The notes under the pieces are model-generated. The model searched no databases, was not told the DNA's origin, and saw only the letters and a program-made list of their open reading frames with translations. Positions 1-4,870 of a DNA stretch of 7,026 bases are shown here, piece after piece (position 1 is the stretch's first letter; the number at the start of each line of letters is the position of its first letter). The stretch comes from Anaerolineales bacterium UBA6663. Its GTDB lineage: Bacteria; Chloroflexota; Anaerolineae; Anaerolineales; UBA6663. Both the position numbers and the translations under genes were made by a program. The stretch is from positions 1 through 7,026 of the forward strand of contig DKKP01000424.1 in the NCBI GenBank assembly GCA_002455335.1, read 5' to 3'.

Positions 1-145
1 TGTCGATGAAGTTGCCGCCGGCCTCCACGAACGCGTCGAGCACGGCCACGCTGTTCACCGCGTCGGTCGTCCACAGAAACTGCATCGTGCCCAGACAGAT
101 CTCCGAGACCTTCAGACCGGTCGAACCAAGCGAGCGGTGTTCCAT
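1..145 (-). CDS. Aldo/keto reductase, N-terminal part only
   Basis: The first 48 codons of a gene that runs off the left edge. The translation begins [20 protein letters not shown] and continues to [10 protein letters not shown]. This is the classic opening of bacterial aldo/keto reductases: beta hairpin 'LGxTGLKVSxxxLGT', the first TIM-barrel strand and helix, then 'GxNxID', whose Asp (residue 48) matches the catalytic-tetrad Asp of the family. The family reduces aldehydes or ketones with NAD(P)H in the cytoplasm. The Tyr, Lys and His of the tetrad and the cofactor site lie outside the window, so substrate class cannot be judged. The ATG at 145-143 is chosen because the family motif starts four residues later and a purine-rich ribosome site lies just upstream. 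It is co-directional with the peptidase gene ending at 222, separated by a hairpin repeat, so it may be either the last operon gene or independently expressed. Confidence 0.88.
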   Translation of the reverse strand, partial: MEHRSLGSTGLKVSEICLGTMQFLWTTDAVNSVAVLDAFVEAGGNFID

Positions 146-148
146 GTA

Positions 149-155
149 CTCCCCC
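149..155 (-). promoter_or_regulatory. Ribosome binding site of the aldo/keto reductase gene
   Basis: On the minus strand GGGGGAG precedes the ATG by only three bases (TAC). The match to the anti-Shine-Dalgarno sequence is good but the spacing is short. It begins four bases after the end of the 160-240 hairpin, so folding of the hairpin would leave it exposed but close to a stable stem. Confidence 0.45.
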
Positions 156-159
156 AGCG

Positions 160-240
160 ATTGGCGATTGATGATTGGTGATTTGCGATCCCCTCGATGG
201 TCGAGAGGAATTCGCAAATCACTAATCGCCAATCACCAAT
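160..240. repeat. Long imperfect inverted repeat built from heptamer units
   Basis: Bases 160-188 pair with 212-240: 29 positions, 25 Watson-Crick pairs, two G-T wobbles (172/228 and 177/223) and two mismatches (165/235 and 171/229). The core GTGATTTGCGA (178-188) is a perfect 11-bp stem. Inside it, 189-197 pairs with 201-209 with one mismatch around a 3-nt loop. Each arm is a run of four 7-base units of consensus GATTDRY, for example GATTGGC at 159-165 and GATTGGT at 173-179; the right arm shows the same series on the minus strand. The element fills most of the gap between the M42 gene and the aldo/keto reductase gene. It includes the M42 stop codon (224-222) and its last five codons. No T-tract follows on either strand, so it is not a standard intrinsic terminator. 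No target duplication is visible at its ends. It resembles the dispersed heptanucleotide repeats (STRR type) known from some bacteria. Confidence 0.85.
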
Positions 241-1238
241 GAGTCCATTGGCTTCGACAACGTCGCCACGAGCAACCCGATCGCGGCCTCGACGTCGCCG
301 AGGTCGACGACCTCGACGGGCGAGTGGACGTTGCGACACGGGATCGAGACGCAGCCCGCGATCGCGCCGCCGCGCGCCAATTGCATTTCGGCAGCGTCGG
401 TGCGGCCGCCCTCGAGCACTTCGATCTGATACGGGAGCCGCGCCTCTTTGGCGCGCTGGATGAGCAGGTCGCGCAGACGGGGATCGACGAGCATGCCCGT
501 ATCCTTGGCCTTGATCGCCGCCCCGCCGCCCAACGCGACGGCCATGCGCACGCTGTTGGGCGTGTCGCCCGTGGCTGTGACGTCGACAGCCAGCACGACC
601 TCGGGCTCCACGGCGAAGGCGGCCGGGCCGGCGCCGCGCAGGCCAAGCTCCTCTTGAACCGTGAAGACGAACGCGATCTCGTGCGGCGAGCGCTTCAGGC
701 GACGCAGCGTCTCGATCAACACGACCACGCCGATCCGATCGTCGAGGCTCTTGGCCGCGATCCGCCCACCGGGCAACTCGGCGTAAGCGCCCATGAAGGC
801 GCCGACGTCGCCCACCCGCACCGGCACGTCGGCGGCGCGCGAAACGCCGAAATCGACGAAGAGATCGGAGAGCGCTGGGATGTGGTCGGGGCGTTCACGG
901 CGCATCTCGACCCCGATTACGCCGATGGCGCCGTTCGTGAAGCGCACCCGCCCGCCCGCAGCATAGAGCGGTCGAACGCCGCCGACGTTGGTCACCCGCG
1001 CGAAGCCGCGAGAGTCGATGTGGCTGACGATCAGGCCGATCTCGTCCATGTGCGCGGCGAGCGCCACGCGTCGACCGCCGCGCCCCTGGCCCTTGCGCAC
1101 GGCGATCAAGTTGCCGAGTGCATCCACCGAGACGGAATCCACAAGGCTCCGGATCTCGGCCCGCACCAGGTCGCGTACGACGTCTTCGTGGCCGGCAGGC
1201 GCGTAGGCCTCTGTCAGCTTCTGGATCAACGACTTCAT
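222..1238 (-). CDS. M42 family metallo-aminopeptidase (paralogue 1)
   Basis: A 338-residue protein of normal length for the family. M42 enzymes are cytoplasmic di-metal aminopeptidases that often assemble into dodecameric tetrahedra and trim short peptides. By family alignment the metal ligands are His63 (in AAHMDEIG), bridging Asp166 (SLDDR), Glu197 ([10 protein letters not shown]), Asp219 (AVDVT) and His305 (VHSPVEV), with Glu196 as general base. The GGRTDAAE loop is at 277-284. The frame is open upstream to 1598, but residues before [11 protein letters not shown] are Arg-rich non-family sequence lying over pdxH in another frame. The ATG at 1238 has a good ribosome site and gives the usual family N-terminus. 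The gene lies 46 bp after pdxH. Its last residues (LVIGD) and TAG stop are encoded by the adjacent repeat, so the native C-terminus may have been altered by repeat insertion or growth. Family call is firm; substrate preference is unknown. Confidence 0.95.
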   Translation of the reverse strand: MKSLIQKLTEAYAPAGHEDVVRDLVRAEIRSLVDSVSVDALGNLIAVRKGQGRGGRRVALAAHMDEIGLIVSHIDSRGFARVTNVGGVRPLYAAGGRVRFTNGAIGVIGVEMRRERPDHIPALSDLFVDFGVSRAADVPVRVGDVGAFMGAYAELPGGRIAAKSLDDRIGVVVLIETLRRLKRSPHEIAFVFTVQEELGLRGAGPAAFAVEPEVVLAVDVTATGDTPNSVRMAVALGGGAAIKAKDTGMLVDPRLRDLLIQRAKEARLPYQIEVLEGGRTDAAEMQLARGGAIAGCVSIPCRNVHSPVEVVDLGDVEAAIGLLVATLSKPMDSLVIGD

Positions 1239-1244
1239 CACTTT

Positions 1245-1248
1245 CCTC
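1245..1248 (-). promoter_or_regulatory. Ribosome binding site that sets the start of M42 paralogue 1
   Basis: On the minus strand GTGAGGAAAGTGATG shows GAGG six bases before the ATG at 1238. This supports the 338-residue protein over the 120-codon-longer reading. A GTG directly before the ATG could also initiate, but would be too close to the GAGG. Confidence 0.65.
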
Positions 1249-1284
1249 ACTTGAACGGGCAGGACCCGCTCCGGTTCGATCAGT

Positions 1285-1926
1285 TCACGGCGCCAATCGG
1301 CTGCGTCTCCAGCCGGCGCCGTCGCGTGAATATCGCAATCGGTCGTGCAATCGCCCGGGTCGACCCTGCCAGAACTCGATCGCCTCAGGGACCACGCGCC
1401 AACCGCCCCAACCGGGTGGGCGCCCGGGCGAGCGTCCGGCAAATTCCTCACGCACCCGCGCCAGGCGCTGCTCGAGCTCCTGACGTGACGCGATCGGCCG
1501 GCTTTGTTGCGAGGCCCACGCGCCGATCTGAGCTTCAAACGGCCGACTCGCGAAATAGACGTCTGACTCGGCCGGATCGACGCGAGCCACCGGGCCAACG
1601 ACCCGCACCTGGCGCTCGAGCGCCGCCCAGAAGAACACGAGGGCCGCGCGCGGGTTGGCCTCGAGATCCAGCGACTTCGGGCTGGCGTAGTTTGTAAAGA
1701 ACGTGAAGCCGCGCGGTTCCACGTCCTTGAGTAGCACCATCCGCGCCGCCGGCGCGCCGTCGGGCGAAGCAGTCGCCAGCGTCATGGCGTTCGGCTCGCT
1801 GACCCCGGCCTCTGCAGCCTCTGTCAGCCAGCGATTGAACAGCGCCAGCGGATCGTCACCGGCATCGGCTTCGTCCAGGCCGCCGACGTGATACTCCTTG
1901 CGCAGCGCACCAAAGCCGGTGGTCAT
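1285..1926 (-). CDS. pdxH: Pyridoxamine/pyridoxine 5'-phosphate oxidase
   Basis: A 213-residue protein, the usual length for PdxH. This FMN enzyme oxidises pyridoxamine 5'-phosphate or pyridoxine 5'-phosphate to pyridoxal 5'-phosphate with O2, making H2O2, in B6 synthesis and salvage. Recognisable parts, in order, are the N-terminal RKEY..GGLDEADA..DPLALF segment (9-30) and the FMN-binding RMVLLK (62-67). FFTNY (76-80) with S82 and K84, FFW (98-100), QVRV (106-109) and ASQQSRPI (138-145) follow. The C-terminal signature is RLHDRLRY (192-199) plus the terminal RLAP, which contact substrate phosphate and FMN. All key residues appear intact. The ATG at 1926 puts the family N-terminal motif in its normal place. 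It lies 10 bp after the stop of M42 paralogue 2, without a strong ribosome site, so translational coupling is likely. Its place between peptidase genes is unusual; a functional tie to them is not evident. It implies an aerobic or oxygen-tolerant host. Confidence 0.97.
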   Translation of the reverse strand: MTTGFGALRKEYHVGGLDEADAGDDPLALFNRWLTEAAEAGVSEPNAMTLATASPDGAPAARMVLLKDVEPRGFTFFTNYASPKSLDLEANPRAALVFFWAALERQVRVVGPVARVDPAESDVYFASRPFEAQIGAWASQQSRPIASRQELEQRLARVREEFAGRSPGRPPGWGGWRVVPEAIEFWQGRPGRLHDRLRYSRDGAGWRRSRLAP

Positions 1927-1936
1927 GGGCGCAGTC

Positions 1937-3046
1937 TCAGCGTGCCCGCAACGCGAGCAGGCCCGGCCACCTGGCCAGTGCCGCGCGTATCAGATCGACC
2001 GAAGCACGCCAGTCGGCGACCCGCGCGATCGCGTTGGGGCCGTGCAGGTAGCGCCCGGGGACGCTGAGTGACAGGCTCGGTATGCCCGCCCGGCTGCGAT
2101 GGATCGCGCCGGCGTCGGTGCCCCCGCCGCCAGGCTGGCGCCGCTGCACGATGATGCCGTTGGCCTCGGCCGTCGCCTCGAGATAAGACAGCAGCCGGCG
2201 ATCGCCCACCGTGTGTCCATCGGCCACGTACACGGCTGGGCCCTGGCCAAGCCGGCTGTTGTAGCGCGTGTTCTCGCCCTCGTCGGCGGCCGGTGGCAGA
2301 TCGGCCGCCGGTGTGCAGTCGAGCGCAAAGGCTGCCTTCGGATCGAAGGCGTACGCCGCGACCTTTGCCCCGCGCAGCCCGATTTCTTCTTGAACCGTGA
2401 AGGCCGCGCACAGATCGCAGGCGAAGCGCTCGCCCTGCAAGAGCTCGATCAGCGTCGCGACGCCCAGCCGATCGTCGAGGGCCTTGCCACGTAGCGACAC
2501 CGGGCGGCGCCCCCGACCAAGCAAAGTGAGCGTGCTGGCGAAGGTCCCGCGTTGACCGATCTTGATCCAACTGCGCGCCTGCTTCTCAGAAGAGGCGCCG
2601 ATGTCGATGCGCAGGTTGGCCAGACGAACCACGGTCTGGCGGCGCTCGGCGTTGAGCAGATGCATGGGAGCAGCGCTGATCACGCCGGGGACGCGATCGG
2701 GCCCGACCCAGACCGGCTTGCCGATCCATTGGCGATCGTCGACGCCGCCGACCGTCTCGAAGCGCAGGGCGCCCTCGCCATCGATGCCGGTCACCATGAA
2801 ACCGATCTCGTCCATGTGAGCGGCGATCATCACGCGTTCGCGTCGGCCGCGCCCGCGGCCATGCCTGACCGCCAGCACCGAGCCGAGCGCATCGACCGTG
2901 ACGCTATCGACATACGGTGTGATCGCCGCGACCACAAGGCGGCGGACAGCTCCCTCATCCCCCGAGACCGCGACGGCCTCGGAGAGCTGCTTGACAAGCT
3001 CCAGATTCGGGATGGCGGCGGGACGACGTGGAGAAGGTGCTGCCAT
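1937..3046 (-). CDS. M42 family metallo-aminopeptidase (paralogue 2)
   Basis: A 369-residue protein; the extra length over the other two paralogues is partly an N-terminal Pro/Arg-rich start (MAAPSPRRPAAIP) and an insert near residues 246-266. The inferred metal-binding residues are all present: His77 (AAHMDEIG), bridging Asp191 (KALDDRLG), Glu221 with general base Glu220 (VQEEIGLRGA), Asp243 (ALDCTP) and His335 (RYLHGPNAIA). The last motif is atypical: most family members, including both neighbours, have H-S/T-P-V-E-V, whereas here it is H-G-P-N-A-I, losing the acidic residue. The GGGGTDAGA loop is at 307-314. The ATG is chosen because it follows the stop of paralogue 3 after only three bases (TGA GCC ATG), a typical coupled arrangement. 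It probably hydrolyses N-terminal residues from peptides, with a specificity different from its neighbours. The GHTVGDRR stretch (277-284) also differs from them. Confidence 0.94.
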   Translation of the reverse strand: MAAPSPRRPAAIPNLELVKQLSEAVAVSGDEGAVRRLVVAAITPYVDSVTVDALGSVLAVRHGRGRGRRERVMIAAHMDEIGFMVTGIDGEGALRFETVGGVDDRQWIGKPVWVGPDRVPGVISAAPMHLLNAERRQTVVRLANLRIDIGASSEKQARSWIKIGQRGTFASTLTLLGRGRRPVSLRGKALDDRLGVATLIELLQGERFACDLCAAFTVQEEIGLRGAKVAAYAFDPKAAFALDCTPAADLPPAADEGENTRYNSRLGQGPAVYVADGHTVGDRRLLSYLEATAEANGIIVQRRQPGGGGTDAGAIHRSRAGIPSLSLSVPGRYLHGPNAIARVADWRASVDLIRAALARWPGLLALRAR

Positions 3047-3049
3047 GGC

Positions 3050-4114
3050 TCAATCCAACTCGCGGGCGAGGCGGCCCAGGTAGTCGGGCGTCAGGCCGGC
3101 GATGAAGTCGGCCATCAGGCGGCCGGTTGTATAGACGTCTTGCGGATGCACGACCTCGACCGGGGTGTGCATGTTGCGCAGCGGGATGCCGAGGAGCGCG
3201 CAGGGCACACCCTCGCGCGCGATCTGGATAGCGCGTGCGTCTGTGCCCGAATGCGCGGCGACCGGCTCCGGCTGAAACGGGTGTCCACAGCGTTCGGCGC
3301 AGTCGCTCAGGTGTTTGTACAGCACGGGATGCAGATTCGGGCCGAAGGCGATCGTCGGGCCCTTGCCGAGCTCGTAGGTGCGGTCGGCGAAATCGCGCGC
3401 GGCCGGGCCAGTGCCAAAGGTGACGTCGATCGCGATCGCCAGCTGCGGCGCAAGGGCGTAGGCGGCGGTCTGGGCGCCATACAACCCGACTTCTTCCTGA
3501 GTGGTCGCCACGGCCAGCACATCCCAGACATGCGATCGGTCGGCCAGCGCTTCGAGACAGACTGTCACAGCTGCGACCGAGGCGCGGTTATCGAGTGCCG
3601 GCGAGGCCAAAAGGCCGCCGTTGATCGCGAGCGGCAGCTGCGCGAAGGAGACCACGTCGCCGACCCGCACCTGCGCGGCCACCTCGGCTGCGCCCAGGCC
3701 CAGATCGATCAGCAGCTCAGGGACAAGCGCCACGCCGCCCCGCTGAGCGCTCGGCAGCAGAAAGTCGGGCGGCGCCACGACAAGACCCGGTAGATCGCGT
3801 CGGCCATGGACAGTCACCGGCTGACCGGGCATCACCCGGGCATCGATCCCGCCGATCGCCGAGACTCGCAAGAACTCGCCGGCGTGGCCCGCCACCATCA
3901 GGCCGATGTTATCCATATGCGCGGCCAGCATGATCTTGAGCCGGGGCTTGCGACCACGGCCGTTGCGAAGGGCGATCAATGAGCCAAGGGGGTCGACCCG
4001 GATCTCGTCGGACAGGCCTCGCCAGACGCCGGCGATCACATCGCGGACGGGATGTTCGTGGCCGCTCATCCCGGGTGTCGAACACAGGGTCTTCAGATGC
4101 GCAGTGAGATCCAT
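3050..4114 (-). CDS. M42 family metallo-aminopeptidase (paralogue 3)
   Basis: A 354-residue protein from the ATG at 4114. A TTG four codons upstream (4126) keeps the frame open but has no ribosome site, and the family homology begins with MDLTAHLKTLCSTPGMSGHE, which is typical. Predicted ligands are His66 (AAHMDNIG), bridging Asp175 (ALDNR), Glu208 with general base Glu207 (TTQEEVGLYGA), Asp230 (AIDVT) and His316 (NMHTPVEVV). It differs from its neighbours in D-N instead of D-E after the first His motif, D-N-R-A instead of D-D-R-x at the bridging Asp, and H-S-G-T-D-A in the substrate loop (288-292). Such features mark a separate subfamily rather than a recent duplicate. It is 24 bp downstream of the Thr/Pro-rich membrane protein gene and 3 bp upstream of paralogue 2, so it is expected on the same transcript. 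It is cytoplasmic: no signal peptide is seen. Confidence 0.95.
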   Translation of the reverse strand: MDLTAHLKTLCSTPGMSGHEHPVRDVIAGVWRGLSDEIRVDPLGSLIALRNGRGRKPRLKIMLAAHMDNIGLMVAGHAGEFLRVSAIGGIDARVMPGQPVTVHGRRDLPGLVVAPPDFLLPSAQRGGVALVPELLIDLGLGAAEVAAQVRVGDVVSFAQLPLAINGGLLASPALDNRASVAAVTVCLEALADRSHVWDVLAVATTQEEVGLYGAQTAAYALAPQLAIAIDVTFGTGPAARDFADRTYELGKGPTIAFGPNLHPVLYKHLSDCAERCGHPFQPEPVAAHSGTDARAIQIAREGVPCALLGIPLRNMHTPVEVVHPQDVYTTGRLMADFIAGLTPDYLGRLARELD

Positions 4115-4138
4115 GGGCAAAGACAAGAAGTCAGGAGC

Positions 4139-4729
4139 TCAGCTGGTCGGCGTGAGCGTTTCGGAAGGGGTGGGCGTCGGCTCGACCGGCGCCGTGGTTG
4201 CCGTCGCGGTCGGCGCCGGTGCGGTTACCGAGGGCATAATCGTTAGCGTGGCGGTCGGCGTGGGTGCGGCCACCGTCACCGTGGGTGTCGCGGTCAGCGG
4301 CGGAAGCGTCGCCGTCGTGGTCGGCGTGGCTGTCGCCGATGCCGTGAGTGTCGCCAGCAGAGTCGGCGTGATCGTGGGCGTCACAGAGGCGGTCGCCGTC
4401 GCCGTGCTTGTGGGCGTGAGCGTGATCGTTCGGGTGGGCGGTACAAACTGCGTCGGTGTCGAAGGCAACGTGGCGGTCGCCTCACCGGGTGTGCCGACCA
4501 CGATCGCGGTCGGCGGCGCCACGGTCGCCGTGGGCATCAACGTCGCCAGGGCGGTGAGCGTCGCTTCGATCGGCGAGAGCGTGGGTGTGCGCGGCCGATT
4601 GGGGTCAGGCGCCACAGCCAAGGCGACAAAGCCCAGGCAATAAAGCGGCAGGGTAAACAGGAAAATCGCCGTCAGCACGCTGTACGTGCGCTGTCGGGCG
4701 CGGTCGGCCGGGGTGCGTTCATGGGTCAT
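4139..4729 (-). CDS. Single-pass membrane protein with Thr/Pro/Ala-rich outer tail
   Basis: A 196-residue protein of unknown function. It starts with a charged cytoplasmic segment rich in Arg (MTHERTPADRARQR) and then one hydrophobic segment at about 17-40 (VLTAIFLFTLPLYCLGFVAL). The positive N-terminus predicts that the rest is outside. From about residue 46 to the end it is nearly all Thr, Pro, Ala, Val, Ser and Leu in irregular TPT/TAT repeats, with almost no charge and no C-terminal folded domain; it ends ETLTPTS. Such tails are usually extended and may be O-glycosylated cell-wall or surface stalks. The Cys in the membrane segment is not a convincing lipobox. The frame extends upstream to 4819, but the added residues are translated from the intergenic palindrome. 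The ATG at 4729 is preferred, although its ribosome site is weak. It is the first gene of the minus-strand series and is divergent from the transglutaminase gene. No enzymatic role can be assigned. Confidence 0.8.
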   Translation of the reverse strand: MTHERTPADRARQRTYSVLTAIFLFTLPLYCLGFVALAVAPDPNRPRTPTLSPIEATLTALATLMPTATVAPPTAIVVGTPGEATATLPSTPTQFVPPTRTITLTPTSTATATASVTPTITPTLLATLTASATATPTTTATLPPLTATPTVTVAAPTPTATLTIMPSVTAPAPTATATTAPVEPTPTPSETLTPTS

Positions 4730-4741
4730 GGCGCTTCGGCG

Positions 4742-4750
4742 ATGATAGCA
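4742..4750 (-). promoter_or_regulatory. Candidate extended -10 promoter element for the minus-strand operon
   Basis: The minus strand reads TGCTATCAT: TG, one base, then TATCAT, five of six matches to the TATAAT consensus with the extended TGn motif. No -35 match lies 17 bases upstream, which would fall inside the palindrome arm. The element ends 12 bases before the ATG at 4729, so the transcript leader would be only about five bases. This would fit the absence of a clear ribosome site. Confidence 0.35.
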
Positions 4751-4763
4751 CATGCGGCGAGAC

Positions 4764-4826
4764 GGGGGGCGTGATGCGGAGTGCGTGGAGCGGATCACGC
4801 TCCACGCACGCCCCACCACGCCCCCC
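4764..4826. repeat. 63-bp near-perfect palindrome in the divergent intergenic region
   Basis: Bases 4764-4792 pair with 4798-4826: 29 positions, 26 paired, with mismatches only at 4774/4816, 4777/4813 and 4780/4810, around a 5-nt loop (GATCA). The inner 12 bp (GTGCGTGGAGCG) and the outer 10 bp (GGGGGGCGTG) are perfect. The arms are made of 7-base units beginning mostly GCG, for example GCGTGAT at 4769-4775 and GCGTGGA at 4783-4789; the other arm on the minus strand shows a matching series. It lies between two diverging genes, so it cannot terminate either of them. It could be an operator, a cruciform or DNA-structure element, or a dispersed repeat unrelated to these genes. The sequence differs from the hairpin at 160-240 but has the same arm length and heptamer construction. 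Confidence 0.88.
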
Positions 4827-4856
4827 CGCCCTCAGCGGGTTCTCACTCAAACGGGA

Positions 4857-4862
4857 TAAAAT
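4857..4862 (+). promoter_or_regulatory. Candidate -10 element for the transglutaminase gene
   Basis: TAAAAT in the context GGGATAAAATGG matches five of six bases of the -10 consensus and is the only A/T-rich patch near this start. Its last base is eight bases before the ATG at 4871, so transcription would start at or next to the start codon. No Shine-Dalgarno sequence and no convincing -35 hexamer are seen, which suggests a leaderless mRNA. Confidence 0.4.
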
Positions 4863-4870
4863 GGTAACGC

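Noticed and set aside
160..240. Hairpin as a rho-independent terminator after the M42 gene
   Set aside because: No run of T follows the stem on either strand, and the element includes coding sequence of the M42 gene and has a heptamer-repeat structure.
160..240. Heptamer repeats as a CRISPR array
   Set aside because: The units are 7 bases, contiguous and without spacers, and they form an inverted rather than a direct array.
1239..1598. A 120-codon upstream extension of M42 paralogue 1
   Set aside because: The extra residues are Arg/Ser-rich without family similarity and overlap the end of pdxH in another frame. The ATG at 1238 has a good ribosome site and the normal family N-terminus.
324..1697. 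Long plus-strand open frame (about 457 codons) opposite M42 paralogue 1 and pdxH
   Set aside because: It is antisense to two well-recognised genes and its His/Asp/Arg/Ala-rich composition is the usual mirror of GC-rich codon bias; no domain is recognisable.
2552..3793. Long plus-strand open frame (about 413 codons) opposite M42 paralogues 2 and 3
   Set aside because: Same reason: an antisense shadow crossing two real genes, with no recognisable motif.
3906..4643. Plus-strand frame rich in Val/Gly (VGV repeats) that could pass for a repetitive surface protein
   Set aside because: It is the complement of the Thr/Pro-rich coding repeats on the minus strand, starts inside the M42 gene, and lacks an anchor or signal. 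The minus-strand reading has a proper membrane anchor.
4764..4826. Palindrome as a target-duplicated miniature transposon
   Set aside because: No direct duplication is visible at its edges and no coding or terminal motif of a known element is present; it is left as an unassigned repeat.
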